Part shown: piece by piece, positions 43,056 to 52,014 of the stretch
Layout: every line of letters begins with the position of its first letter
Position numbering within the stretch: the stretch's first letter is position 1
From: Moraxella pluranimalium
GTDB lineage: Bacteria; Pseudomonadota; Gammaproteobacteria; Pseudomonadales; Moraxellaceae
Direction: 5' to 3'
Length of the DNA: 64,000 bases
Assembly (NCBI RefSeq): GCF_002014825.1
Contig: NZ_MUYU01000006.1
Location: 1 to 64,000, forward strand
Position numbers and translations under genes: made by a program
Notes under the pieces: generated by a model
Database searches by the model: none
Told to the model about the DNA's origin: nothing
Seen by the model: the letters and a program-made list of their open reading frames with translations, nothing else

Positions 43056-44813
43056 ATGACCCGTTTGACCCTAACTCCACGCCTAGCCGAGCCGACATCG
43101 CAGATGCTGATTGATGCGACGGGCTTTCCATCGCTTGCCCGTGTGCTACAGGCACGCCACATCCACAGCGTCGATGAGCTCGATGTCAGCACGACACATC
43201 TATTGCCTGCTGATAGCTTGATGGGGATTGATGCAGCGATTGACTTGATTGATACGGCGATTGATCAAGGTGATAAAATCTTAATCATCGGCGACTTTGA
43301 TTGTGATGGGGCGACGAGCACGGCGCTGATGATGCGAGTGCTACGGCAGATGGGGGCGGATGCCCAGTTTTTGGTGCCTGATCGCTTTAAGTTCGGCTAT
43401 GGCTTGACGCCACAGATCGTCGAATATGGCGCATCATTGTACGAGCCCAAGCTGATTATCACGGTGGATAATGGTATCTCAAGCCATGATGGCGTTGCCA
43501 AAGCGGCGGAGCTTGGCATTCAGGTGGTGATTACCGATCATCACTTGACCACCAAATCATCACCACCTGCTGATGCGGTGGTCAATCCCAATCAGCTTGG
43601 CTGTGAGTTTGGCAGTAAATGGCTGGTGGGCGTGGGTGTGGCGTTTTATGTGATGGGACGACTTGCCAAGCATCGCAGAAATCTGGGTAAATCATCGGCA
43701 AATGTGGCGCAGTATCTGGATTTGGTGGCGCTTGGCACGGTGGCGGATCTGGGCGTGCTAGATCGCAACAATCGCATCTTGGTCAGTCATGGACTTGCCC
43801 AAATCAGACAGGGGCGGGCGTGTGTGGGGATCTTGGCAATCCTTGAGCAGGCGGGGCGAGATTTTGCCAAGATTACCAGCGATGATTTTGGCTTTGCCAT
43901 CGCCCCACGCATCAATGCCGCAGGGCGTATGGATAATATGCGTATCGGTGTCGAGTGCTTATTGACCGATGACTGGAGCGAAGCGCACCGCTTGGCGATT
44001 GAGCTGAACAAACTCAATCACTCACGGCGTAGTGTCGAGACGATGATGAAAGATGAAGCCATCGCCATCATTGATAGCCTGCCACAGATGAGTGATACTT
44101 GTGATAGCACGCCAAAATCCATCGTGCTGTACCAAGATAACTGGCATCAAGGCGTCATCGGTATCGTCGCAGGCAGACTCAAAGAAAAGCTATACCGCCC
44201 AAGCATTATTTTTGCGCCTGCGGATAATAACGAAATCGGCGAAGATGACTATATCAAAGGCTCAGCGCGCTCAATCGCTGGTATCCATATCCGTGATGCC
44301 ATCGAAGCGGTCACCATGCGTCATCCGACACTGATTGAGCATTTTGGTGGTCATGCGATGGCAGCAGGCTTAACCATCAAAAAAGCCAATTTTGACGCCT
44401 TTGCCAAGGCATTTGCCGATGAGATTGATCGCTTTGATGCGTCGGTATTTCACGAAGAGCAATTTACCGATGGCGCATTGGATGCTTGTGAGTTTAGCTT
44501 ACAGTTTGTACAGACGCTATCGCAAATCAGTGTCTGGGGCAATGGCTTTGCACCGCCAAGCTTTGATGGGGAATTTGAAGTGCTCAATCATCGAGTGCTC
44601 AAGGATAAGCATCTAAAGCTGACCTTGAAGATGGCAGGCGTGCAATATCCGATTGATGCGATATGGTTCAACTACGAGCCGTCTGTGTGGGATTATCGAG
44701 CCAGCCGAGTACATATCCTATATACACTGGATATCAATGAGTGGCAGGGCAGCCAAAGCTTACAGCTTGTCATTAAAGATTTGGCAGTGTGTCAGATTAG
44801 TGCGTTGGTGTAG
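43056..44813 (+). CDS. recJ: single-stranded-DNA exonuclease RecJ
   Basis: A 585-aa DHH-family 5'-3' exonuclease used in recombination and mismatch repair. Metal motifs: IIGDFDCDGATSTALMM near 77-93, VDNGISSHDGV, the DHH box VITDHHLT, LVALGTVADLGVL, and INAAGRMDNM. The second domain shows GHAMAAGLTI (DHHA1). The C-terminal OB domain follows. A terminator comes shortly after. Confidence 0.95.
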   Translation: MTRLTLTPRLAEPTSQMLIDATGFPSLARVLQARHIHSVDELDVSTTHLLPADSLMGIDAAIDLIDTAIDQGDKILIIGDFDCDGATSTALMMRVLRQMGADAQFLVPDRFKFGYGLTPQIVEYGASLYEPKLIITVDNGISSHDGVAKAAELGIQVVITDHHLTTKSSPPADAVVNPNQLGCEFGSKWLVGVGVAFYVMGRLAKHRRNLGKSSANVAQYLDLVALGTVADLGVLDRNNRILVSHGLAQIRQGRACVGILAILEQAGRDFAKITSDDFGFAIAPRINAAGRMDNMRIGVECLLTDDWSEAHRLAIELNKLNHSRRSVETMMKDEAIAIIDSLPQMSDTCDSTPKSIVLYQDNWHQGVIGIVAGRLKEKLYRPSIIFAPADNNEIGEDDYIKGSARSIAGIHIRDAIEAVTMRHPTLIEHFGGHAMAAGLTIKKANFDAFAKAFADEIDRFDASVFHEEQFTDGALDACEFSLQFVQTLSQISVWGNGFAPPSFDGEFEVLNHRVLKDKHLKLTLKMAGVQYPIDAIWFNYEPSVWDYRASRVHILYTLDINEWQGSQSLQLVIKDLAVCQISALV

Positions 44814-44825
44814 GGTGTATTATTA

Positions 44826-44860
44826 AAAATAAAACCAGTCTTGCAACTGGCTTTATTTTA
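44826..44860. terminator. terminator between recJ and the frameshifted membrane gene
   Basis: An inverted repeat, AAATAAAACCAGT with ACTGGCTTTATTT, lies around a short loop in a convergent gap. Confidence 0.8.
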
Positions 44861-44872
44861 TTGGATGCGTTC

Positions 44873-45216
44873 TTATTGCTGAGTAATTTGAGGTTGGTCT
44901 TTTTTGATATTTAGAGCTAGAATGCCTCCAATGAATGCCAAAATCATGCAAATGAATACAAAAGTACCACCTGAAATGCCACCAATGATAGAACAGGCGA
45001 TGATGCCAATACCTGTTTTTTAGTTTTTGCACCCATTGCAACTGCGCCAAAAACAATAACCAAAAAAGAAAATAATAGACCAAGCCAACCCATCGAAACA
45101 ATGCGCGTGTCATTGTTTAATGCAGCATCAAGACCGCCAAAAAATAGGGTAAACAAAGAGGCAAATACAGCAAAGATGCCTGCGATTAAGGCAATAATAC
45201 CGCCAGCTTTATTCAT
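44873..45216 (-). pseudogene. small membrane protein gene with a homopolymer frameshift
   Basis: The gene starts at 45216 with MNKAGGIIALIAGIFAVFAS and encodes membrane segments up to GAVAMGAKTKK. At a run of six A (plus-strand T run 45016-45021) the frame is lost and a stop appears at 44944. In the next frame the sequence goes on as GIGIIACSIIGGISGGTFVF, then a further helix (ICMILAFIGGILAL) and a polar tail to a stop at 44873-44875. Adding one A would restore a protein of about 114 aa with four helices. It resembles DUF4064-like small membrane proteins (tentative). It may be a true pseudogene, a slippage-controlled gene, or a sequence error. Confidence 0.75.
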
Positions 45217-45237
45217 AAAAAATCTCCTAAATTGTAA

Positions 45238-45837
45238 TTAATTGCCTAAGATGTAAACACTGGTCCAAAAACCAAAATGATTTGCTGAGTGTACCATGCC
45301 AACATAATTCAATGTATCACCAATATTTAGACCAGTCACTAGGCTCTCATATTCTTTTGTGAAATATACAACAGGCTTAACCTCACCCAATGTTTCACAT
45401 TCTACTTCATAATCTGCATTTTGTACCTGTGATGTCCAATTGACTTTTTGAACTTGGACAACTGTGCAAGACCCTTTGGTTGGAATAACTAGTCTATTTT
45501 CTTTGTTCCAAGCATCTCTTTGTAGCTCTGTTAGGGAGTTAAAATGCTGACCAACTGCTATTGCATCAACATATTCAATTTCGGCTACTGGTTCTGTAAT
45601 TGCAGATGTTGATTCCGTAGTTGTCTGCGTTTGAGTAATTTGTTCTGCTGTGGCTTGTTGCGAAGTTGGCATTAGGATGGATCCCAGAATTAGACTTGCA
45701 ACTGCCGATCCAAAAAAGATAGCAGATGATTGCCCGCGTGACTTCATACCAAATGCTCGAAAGTTAAAAAGTCCAATGCAGCCTAAAATAAGCAATATTA
45801 AAGATCCAAATAGCAATAAAGAAGCAAAAATAGACAT
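45238..45837 (-). CDS. membrane-anchored protein of unknown function
   Basis: A 199-aa protein. Two hydrophobic segments (residues about 3-24 and 37-57) are followed by a Thr/Ser/Gln/Glu-rich linker (about 58-85) and a globular C-terminal part of about 110 residues with two Cys (SCTVVQ and VECETLG) that may form a disulfide. The family is not recognised. It lies 21 bp before the frameshifted membrane gene and probably shares its transcript. Thirty-nine bp upstream stands a tetranucleotide repeat tract. An in-frame stop two codons before the ATG rules out an N-terminal extension into the repeat. Confidence 0.65.
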   Translation of the reverse strand: MSIFASLLLFGSLILLILGCIGLFNFRAFGMKSRGQSSAIFFGSAVASLILGSILMPTSQQATAEQITQTQTTTESTSAITEPVAEIEYVDAIAVGQHFNSLTELQRDAWNKENRLVIPTKGSCTVVQVQKVNWTSQVQNADYEVECETLGEVKPVVYFTKEYESLVTGLNIGDTLNYVGMVHSANHFGFWTSVYILGN

Positions 45838-46173
45838 ATTTTAGATACACTCCACGCAAAATTTTAGTTATTATAGTTTGTTTGTTTGTTTGTTTGTTTG
45901 TTTGTTTGTTTTTTGTAATAATTGTTTCTAAAAAATAGTTTATGGAAATAAAAAAATTTAAATTTGACAATTTAAAAAGCGGTTTATGAATGGCATTTTG
46001 ACTTAGGATCATTTTGATTTGTTCTGCTTAACAAAAAAATCTGTTTTTATTAATTTGAAATAGGTGCTGGTTGCGAGTATGAGTGAACAGCAGTAATGTA
46101 ACGATATTAATATGGTAGCTAGGTGTATATTGCTAAGATAGAAAGTTTGCTTGGTTGGTTTTTGCAAACTCGC
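45838..46173. other. 336-bp gap holding the repeat tract
   Basis: Apart from the tetranucleotide repeat, this gap is AT-rich with no supported gene. A frame at 45764-46012 on the minus strand reads through the repeat as Asn-Lys-Gln-Thr copies but looks like a by-product of the repeat. A TTGTCA on the minus strand near 45970 could be a -35 element; no clear -10 is seen. Confidence 0.5.
45876..45908. repeat. tetranucleotide repeat (TTTG)8
   Basis: Eight perfect tandem copies of TTTG (CAAA on the minus strand), followed by a T6 run. It lies in the leader or promoter region of the minus-strand gene starting at 45837. Such repeats change length by strand slippage in Haemophilus, Neisseria and Moraxella. 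Confidence 0.95.
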
Positions 46174-46824
46174 CTAAAGCTTACTCATCCACAAATTCAC
46201 CGCAAAGCCCAAAAATAGCACGCCAATCAAGCTCATACCGCTAATGCTTAGCCAAGGACGACTGGCAAAGCGATACGCCAAGCCCTTACCTGCGACAATC
46301 AGCAGGGATAAATAACTGATACTCACCACCTGCAAAATCAGTGCCAAAATCAAAAAGCTGATATATGGCCTCGGATAAGCAGGATCAACAAACTGCACAA
46401 AAAACGATAAGAAAAACAAAATCGCCTTAGGATTGGTCAGGCTAAGGCTTAGCGCACGCATTAGGTAGTTTTGATGTGTGGGCTTGGCAAGTGCAACGGG
46501 GCTATTGGCTAGGATATGGCGATTGACAAAGGTCCGATACGCACCCATCAACAGCCGAATGCCAAGATATGCCAAATACAGCCCGCCGACAAGCTTGATC
46601 GTATCAAACACCGCAGGATATAGGCGAAGTAGCGTCCCTGCGCCCAAGATGGTGGCGATAATCAAGATGCTATCACCGATGACAATCCCCGTCGCCGCCA
46701 AAAATCCCGCTCGCTTGCCCTGTGATGCTGAGACCGATAGACAGTACAAGCTATTGGGCCCGGGCAGGATGATGATCATGATGGTGGCAATCAAAAATCC
46801 ACTGATGTCTGTAATACCAAACAT
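46174..46824 (-). CDS. LysE/RhtB-family amino-acid exporter
   Basis: A 216-aa transporter with about six membrane helices. The family signature is at the N-terminus: IIILPGPNSLYCLSVSASQGKRAGFLAATGIVIGD, with the conserved PGPN. LVGGLYLAYLGIRLL and SLTNPKAILFFLSFFVQFVDP are further landmarks. It looks most like the LeuE branch. The substrate is unknown. It stands alone. Confidence 0.88.
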   Translation of the reverse strand: MFGITDISGFLIATIMIIILPGPNSLYCLSVSASQGKRAGFLAATGIVIGDSILIIATILGAGTLLRLYPAVFDTIKLVGGLYLAYLGIRLLMGAYRTFVNRHILANSPVALAKPTHQNYLMRALSLSLTNPKAILFFLSFFVQFVDPAYPRPYISFLILALILQVVSISYLSLLIVAGKGLAYRFASRPWLSISGMSLIGVLFLGFAVNLWMSKL

Positions 46825-46883
46825 GGCGTATCCCTGTAGAATATTCCTAAAAGCTCATATACAAAGCAATAGCTATAATAGAA

Positions 46884-46907
46884 CAATAGCCGTCGAAACG
46901 GCTATTG
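46884..46907 (-). terminator. probable nadE terminator
   Basis: CAATAGCCG pairs with CGGCTATTG around a six-base loop; on the minus strand it is followed by TTCTATTAT. The T-run is poor. Confidence 0.5.
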
Positions 46908-46945
46908 GCTGTGCATAAAGCTGTATAAGTGCTGATGGTGCAAAG

Positions 46946-48640
46946 TTAGCCTTTGATTGACCAACCATTGACCAGTGGATAACGACGCTCTCGACCAAAG
47001 GATTTTTTGGTGATTTTGGTGCCGATTGCACCTTGACGACGCTTGTATTCAGCACGATCCACGAGTCCAAGCACTTTTTCGACGGTGGCAGGGTCAAAGC
47101 CAGCTGCACAGATGGCCTTGTAGCCCAAGTCTTCATCGATGTACATACGCAAGATGCTATCAAGCAGATCATAATCAGGCAGGCTGTCTTGGTCTTTTTG
47201 GTCAGGGCGTAGCTCAGCTGACGGTGCACGAGTGATGACACGCTCTGGGATGACTGGATTGTCTTCTAGGCGGTTACGGTAGTTGGCTAGGCGATAGACA
47301 TCAGTTTTGTAGACATCTTTGAGCACATCAAAGCCGCCGACCATATCACCGTACAAGGTAGCATAGCCGACCGCATTTTCAGACTTGTTGCCTGTTGAGA
47401 TGACCATGTGTCCAAATTTATTGGACAATGCCATCAAAATCGTACCACGAGCACGAGCTTGTAGGTTCTCTTCGGTCACATCAGGCTCGCTATTGGCAAG
47501 TAGTGGCGCAAGCGCTGAACGCAGACCAGCAACCGCATCATGAATCGGGCAGACGGTATAAGAGACATTTAGACGAGCAGCCTGTGCTTCGGCATCATCT
47601 AGGCTGATTTGTGCAGTGTATTCATACGGCATCATCACCGCATAGACACGGTCAGAGCCGAGTGCATCGACAGCGATGCATAGCGTCAGTGCACTATCAA
47701 TACCGCCTGATAGACCGACGATAACGCCCTTAAAGCCTGAGCGATTGACATAGTCACGCAGACCTACGACCAGTGCTTGATACATTTCTGATTCTTCGGA
47801 CAGTACAAGCGGGGCTTTGCTTTGGTTGTCAAACTGACGGCTTGCCACATCGTATTTTGCCATCATCAGCTGATTCAAAAAGCGAGAACCTTCGTGCGCC
47901 ACCGAACCATCAGCCTGCATGATGAGCGAACCACCATCAAAGACGATGTCGTCTTGGGCGCCGACGGTGTTGACATAGATGATTGGTAGCTGATAAGCGG
48001 CAGATTGCTTGGCAAGTAGGGCTTTGCGAGCGGTTTGTTTACCGATTTCAAAGGGTGATGCGTTAATCACCACGACCAAATCCGCCCCTTCTTCTTTGAG
48101 TGATTTGATTGGGGCATCATGCCAAATATCTTCGCAAATCAACAGGCCAATGGTTGCGCCTTTGTAGTCAAACATCACGCTGTTATGACCTTTTTTGAAG
48201 TAGCGTCGCTCATCAAAGATGCCGTAGTTTGGTAGGCATTGCTTATGATAAAAACCTTTTTGGCTACCGCCTTGTAAGATGGCAGCTGAGTTGAATGTGC
48301 CATGCTGGTCAATGTGCGGATAGCCAAGAATGATGACGATGCCTTCGATTTCGGCAAGCTTTGCCATCGCATCACGCACTCGCTCGCCAAGCGTTGGGCG
48401 TAGTAGCAAATCTTCTGGTGGATAACCGACCAAAGACAGCTCAGGAAAGACCACGATATCCGCACCACGATTTTTGGCATCGATGGCGAGTGCGTGCATT
48501 TTTTTGACATTACCTGCGATATCACCTACCCAAAAATTGGTCTGAATCATCGCAAAAGTAATCGTGCCGACTGCTGAATCAGCGGTGTGTAGTGTGGTTT
48601 TTGCACCATTTGGCGCATCTGTTGGTTTTGTTTTTGGCAT
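46946..48640 (-). CDS. nadE: glutamine-dependent NAD+ synthase
   Basis: A 564-aa two-domain enzyme. The N-terminal nitrilase-type glutaminase domain shows FPELSLVGYPPEDLLLRP (Glu), the Lys/HKQCLPNYGIFDERRYF region and the catalytic Cys in GLLICEDIWHD. The C-terminal synthetase domain has the PP-loop VGLSGGIDSALTL near 317 and STGNKSENAVGYATLYGD. The start at 48640 is chosen for an AGGATT upstream; an extension to 48712 is not conserved-looking. It lets glutamine serve as the nitrogen source. Confidence 0.94.
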   Translation of the reverse strand: MPKTKPTDAPNGAKTTLHTADSAVGTITFAMIQTNFWVGDIAGNVKKMHALAIDAKNRGADIVVFPELSLVGYPPEDLLLRPTLGERVRDAMAKLAEIEGIVIILGYPHIDQHGTFNSAAILQGGSQKGFYHKQCLPNYGIFDERRYFKKGHNSVMFDYKGATIGLLICEDIWHDAPIKSLKEEGADLVVVINASPFEIGKQTARKALLAKQSAAYQLPIIYVNTVGAQDDIVFDGGSLIMQADGSVAHEGSRFLNQLMMAKYDVASRQFDNQSKAPLVLSEESEMYQALVVGLRDYVNRSGFKGVIVGLSGGIDSALTLCIAVDALGSDRVYAVMMPYEYTAQISLDDAEAQAARLNVSYTVCPIHDAVAGLRSALAPLLANSEPDVTEENLQARARGTILMALSNKFGHMVISTGNKSENAVGYATLYGDMVGGFDVLKDVYKTDVYRLANYRNRLEDNPVIPERVITRAPSAELRPDQKDQDSLPDYDLLDSILRMYIDEDLGYKAICAAGFDPATVEKVLGLVDRAEYKRRQGAIGTKITKKSFGRERRYPLVNGWSIKG

Positions 48641-48856
48641 TTTTAATAATCCTAACTGGTGGGCAACTCGTGCATCGTGCCAAGTGCTTAATTGGTATGT
48701 TGTACTGCCCAAACTTCACTGTCTGATGCAAATACGGAGCAACGCTCAAAAATAATTAATCAGTTCGCCAAATTACGGCAAACCTGCATGATAGTATAGC
48801 ACAATTTGCCTTGCTTTGTGGTATAGTAATGCTTTATTTGCCACAAAAAGGTCGTT

Positions 48857-49144
48857 ATGTTTGCATTTATTCTCAATATCGTCATCATTGCGGTGGTGAT
48901 GTGGTTTTTTTTCAAATTTATGTACCCAAAACCGCCCAAAGCATTTTTTCCAAAAGATGGCGATGACACAAGCATCCGCACTTGTCATCACTGCGGACAA
49001 CAGCTTGCCACCTATCGGGGGCATTTGTTCCACGAAAAATCAGACAATGAGCGATTTTTTTGTAATGATGAGCATCTCATCGCCTACGCACAGGCACATC
49101 CTACAGAAAATTTGCCAATCCCTACGGACAAAACCAGTGCCTAA
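48857..49144 (+). CDS. PP0621-like small membrane protein with a zinc-ribbon motif
   Basis: A 95-aa protein. An N-terminal membrane helix (residues 3-20) is followed by a cytoplasmic part with CHHCG near residue 43, then His and Cys (FFCNDEH), giving a probable treble-clef or zinc-binding site. This layout matches the PP0621 family of short proteins, whose role is unknown. It is flanked by a terminator and by convergent zapA. Confidence 0.72.
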   Translation: MFAFILNIVIIAVVMWFFFKFMYPKPPKAFFPKDGDDTSIRTCHHCGQQLATYRGHLFHEKSDNERFFCNDEHLIAYAQAHPTENLPIPTDKTSA

Positions 49145-49182
49145 AGCTTTATCTAGCCATCATTTAGCCATCATCTAAGCAC

Positions 49183-49213
49183 AAAAAAGGACGAGTAATT
49201 TTCGTCCTTTTTG
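49183..49213. terminator. bidirectional terminator between the PP0621-like gene and zapA
   Basis: AAAAAGGACGA pairs with TCGTCCTTTTT around a short loop in the convergent gap. Confidence 0.85.
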
Positions 49214-49239
49214 ATATTTTAATCAGCTAAATCAATCAG

Positions 49240-49593
49240 TTATAGCATTGAGCGAGCTTCTTTGTTGATTTTATCAATCATCGCAGCGATTTGTTTTTGG
49301 TCTTCGGCATGGATGATGGCTTGATTTTGTAGGCTTTGGATTTGGTCGTACAAATCAAGGCAAACAAGCACCAAAAACTCTTCGTTGCTTGGGGTTTTGT
49401 GCTTGATTTCACGGCGTAAATCACGGATTTTTTGGTTGATAAATTCTGCGCCATTTTCTAGATTTTTGATTTCATCTACAGGGCAGACGATGCGATGTGG
49501 CGTGCCTGCGATGCTGATATCTACAGGGCGAAATTCTTCTTTGGCGATGATGGCAGCCGAGTTATAAGCGGTTTGGGTGTTGTCTTGGCTCAT
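49240..49593 (-). CDS. zapA: cell division protein ZapA
   Basis: A 117-aa ZapA, which cross-links FtsZ filaments. The N-terminal globular part (PVDISIAGTPHRIVCPVDEIKNLENGAEFIN) matches the family, and the C-terminal half is a long coiled coil (NEEFLVLVCLDLYDQIQSLQNQ and after). It is followed upstream by a coiled-coil gene and a divergent ygfB gene, a conserved neighbourhood in gammaproteobacteria. 6S RNA, which often lies near zapA, was not recognised here. Confidence 0.88.
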   Translation of the reverse strand: MSQDNTQTAYNSAAIIAKEEFRPVDISIAGTPHRIVCPVDEIKNLENGAEFINQKIRDLRREIKHKTPSNEEFLVLVCLDLYDQIQSLQNQAIIHAEDQKQIAAMIDKINKEARSML

Positions 49594-49649
49594 AAAATAT
49601 CCTTAATAATCAATATAATAATCAATATGGATTGGGTAAAAAGATGACA

Positions 49650-50009
49650 TCAGTTTGAGCGGTCAATTTTACCAAGCCAATCACGAATGACTTCGGCACG
49701 AGAGATTGCCAATGCGTTTTTGTCCTTGAGATCTTGGTTTTGTTGTACCAGTGCTTGGTTGGCTTGATACAGATCTTCGACTTGTTTTTGTAGGGCATTG
49801 CGAGAATGCTCAAGGCTATCGACTTGTTCGCAGTAGCTGTCGATTTCTTGATTTGCTTTGTTTAGCTGTTGTTGAAGATTGATGATTTGCTGTGGGCTGT
49901 CATCGTTGGCAAGTCGTTGTTTGAGATTGGCAAGTTCGGTGGCGGTAACAGCATATTGCTTTTTCATCGCTATGATGGTTTGCTCTAGGGCTTGAAGTTG
50001 AGCTAGCAT
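49650..50009 (-). CDS. coiled-coil protein next to zapA (TIGR02449/ZapB-like)
   Basis: A 119-aa protein that is almost entirely coiled coil, rich in Gln, Leu and Asn heptads from residue 5 to about 105. Short coiled-coil proteins of the TIGR02449 type are encoded at this spot in Pseudomonas and relatives and are thought to help cell division; this protein is longer than those. The start at 50009 follows AGGA at proper spacing; a frame to 50030 also exists. The functional link is inferred from position. Confidence 0.6.
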   Translation of the reverse strand: MLAQLQALEQTIIAMKKQYAVTATELANLKQRLANDDSPQQIINLQQQLNKANQEIDSYCEQVDSLEHSRNALQKQVEDLYQANQALVQQNQDLKDKNALAISRAEVIRDWLGKIDRSN

Positions 50010-50237
50010 AAGATGTCCTGATAAAGTCAATCGATAGAAATATAGAGATATTGCTATGCTAATCTTATCACGGCTATTAGGTCTATTGTCAAATATTTTT
50101 TAAATTCTTGAGTAAATTTTCGATGATTGGTGTGATTTTGGCAAAAGATTGCCCTTGTGATTTGCCAAAATGGACGCATAAATGCATCGGCTGTGATATA
50201 ATCATGGGTTTGATTTTGAATAATAAAAGGTGTGGCG

Positions 50238-50876
50238 ATGGCGACTGATTTTATGTCAGGTTGGGATGACTGGACAAAGGCATTTGAAACATGGACGGAT
50301 GTGTCAATTAGCGAATTGCACGGTATTATGACGGGCATCATGACAGTGTGTAATGCAACGGATATCGATGGCTGGACGCAGATTTTAGAAGAGCTAAGCT
50401 TTGAAGTGCCAAGCGAAGATGCGCTAGAATTATTGACCGAATACGCCGAAGATGTCAGCTTTGCGCTCAAAGACAAAGACGATGCCTATGGCTATGAGCC
50501 ACTTGTGCCTGATGATGAGCATGAGCTGTACGAGCGTGTGCTTGCGCTCAAAGATTGGGCAGGTGGCTATATCACGGGTATCGGTGTGGCAGGTATCAGC
50601 CTAAGAGATGATGAAAATGAGCTGATTCGCACGCTGATGGAGATTGCCGCCATTCGCCTAGATGACGAAGAGAGCCTGGAAGGTGGCGAAGAGATGTGGC
50701 TACACCTGTTTGAGTTTGCCCGTATGGTGCCTGTACATCTAGCGACACGCAAGCGTATCGATGTCAAAAGCTTGCCACTGATTAAGGGCTTGTCACCAGA
50801 TGCCAAAACTGCCAAAGAAGTCGCCGCCGATAAGCTGTCAGTCCCTGTGATTGATGCGATGGCGAGCAAACAATAA
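50238..50876 (+). CDS. ygfB: UPF0149/YgfB-family protein
   Basis: A 212-aa protein of the YgfB/UPF0149 family. It has the SELHGIMTGIMTVCNATDIDGW segment (family HGxxxG pattern), an acidic central part, GGYITGIGVAGI and a helix with EEMWLHLFEFARMVPVHL. It is all-helical. In Pseudomonas YgfB represses ampDh3; a general role is unknown. The ATG at 50238 has AAAAGG at the right distance; the GTG at 50232 does not. It ends 9 bp before ribF. Confidence 0.87.
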   Translation: MATDFMSGWDDWTKAFETWTDVSISELHGIMTGIMTVCNATDIDGWTQILEELSFEVPSEDALELLTEYAEDVSFALKDKDDAYGYEPLVPDDEHELYERVLALKDWAGGYITGIGVAGISLRDDENELIRTLMEIAAIRLDDEESLEGGEEMWLHLFEFARMVPVHLATRKRIDVKSLPLIKGLSPDAKTAKEVAADKLSVPVIDAMASKQ

Positions 50877-50885
50877 TCGATACTC

Positions 50886-51872
50886 ATGCAACTCATTCAT
50901 CTAAATCCCAAACAGCTACCAACCCTGCCACCGCTTGCGATGACCATCGGCAACTATGACGGTGTGCATTTGGGTCATCAAGCCTTATTGACTGCTTTGG
51001 CAAATGATGCCAAGCAGATGGGTTTTGCGTCAGCGGTGATGATTTTTGAGCCGCAGCCCAGAGAGTTTTTTGCGCCGCACAATCCGCCTGCGAGACTGAC
51101 AAGCCTTGACGAAAAAGCAGCCTATATCGCTGAGCTTGGCGTGGATTATCTGATTGTGGCAAGCTTTGATGATGAATTTCGTTCATTATCCGCCAGTGAC
51201 TTTGCACTGATGCTCAAGGGGCTAAACGCTCGCCATTTGGTGCTGGGCGATGATTTTCGCTTTGGGCATGACAGAGCAGGGGATAAGGCATTTTTGGCGG
51301 CGGCAGGCTTTAGTGTTGATAGCCTAGATAGTATCATGCATGATAATCAGCGAGTGAGCTCATCTTTGGTAAGACAAGCTTTGGCAGATGGCCGCTTGGA
51401 TAGTGCCAAAGGGCTATTGGGTCGGGATTATGCCATTACAGGGCGTGTGGTGCATGGCGATAAGATTGGGCGTACGCTTGATTTCCCAACGGCGAATATT
51501 GCGCCAAGCCGCATCAAGCCTGCCCTGCACGGTGTCTATGGGGCGGATGTGTTTGCTTATCGTGATGGCGTGCGATTGGATTGGGCGACACTTGCTCATG
51601 ATGACGCTGTCGGTGTGGCAGGTGTGGCACAAGGTAGTCTCTTTGGTGCGGTAAGTGTCGGTCTGCGTCCATCGGTGGGCGGTCAAGATTGGCGTATCGA
51701 AGTGCATTTACCGAAGTTTGATGGGGATTTGTACGATGTACAATTAACCGTCGTATTTCGGTATTTTTTGCACGGCGAACGCAAGTATGATGGCATGGAT
51801 GCGCTAAAGGCAGGTATCAGTCAAGATGTGGCGGATTTGCTTGCGTGGCGAGCATCTGTATCTGTTGAATAA
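50886..51872 (+). CDS. ribF: bifunctional riboflavin kinase / FAD synthetase
   Basis: A 328-aa enzyme that makes FMN and FAD. The N-terminal nucleotidyltransferase domain shows TIGNYDGVHLGHQALL near 20-34, IFEPQPREFF, VLGDDFRFGHDRAGD and SSSLVRQALADG. The C-terminal kinase domain shows GRVVHGDKIGRTLDFPTANI and the GVYGADV strand. Gene length is normal. A set of short tandem repeats and a strong terminator follow. Confidence 0.94.
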   Translation: MQLIHLNPKQLPTLPPLAMTIGNYDGVHLGHQALLTALANDAKQMGFASAVMIFEPQPREFFAPHNPPARLTSLDEKAAYIAELGVDYLIVASFDDEFRSLSASDFALMLKGLNARHLVLGDDFRFGHDRAGDKAFLAAAGFSVDSLDSIMHDNQRVSSSLVRQALADGRLDSAKGLLGRDYAITGRVVHGDKIGRTLDFPTANIAPSRIKPALHGVYGADVFAYRDGVRLDWATLAHDDAVGVAGVAQGSLFGAVSVGLRPSVGGQDWRIEVHLPKFDGDLYDVQLTVVFRYFLHGERKYDGMDALKAGISQDVADLLAWRASVSVE

Positions 51873-51876
51873 CGAC

Positions 51877-51918
51877 TATCACATAAAGACTGCCACATAA
51901 AGGCTGTCACATAAAGAC
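51877..51918. repeat. three 14-bp tandem repeats after ribF
   Basis: Units TATCACATAAAGAC, TGCCACATAAAGGC and TGTCACATAAAGAC are in tandem, followed by two shorter degenerate copies (GGGCATAAAAAA-like). They lie between the ribF stop and its terminator. Confidence 0.8.
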
Positions 51919-51938
51919 TAGGGCATAAAAAAGTGGCA

Positions 51939-51975
51939 TAAAAAAGCTAGGCTCACCATAAACCTAGCTTTTTTC
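51939..51975. terminator. terminator between ribF and the DUF2789 gene
   Basis: AAAAAGCTAGG pairs with CCTAGCTTTTT around a nine-base loop. It can work in both directions. Confidence 0.88.
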
Positions 51976-52014
51976 GAGTATTGGCTGTGTGTTTTCGCCA
52001 AGTGGTATGTTTGC

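Noticed and set aside
45764..46012. Minus-strand frame reading Asn-Lys-Gln-Thr repeats through the TTTG tract
   Set aside because: No ribosome-binding site and low-complexity content; it is out of frame with the downstream gene, which has an in-frame stop just before its ATG.
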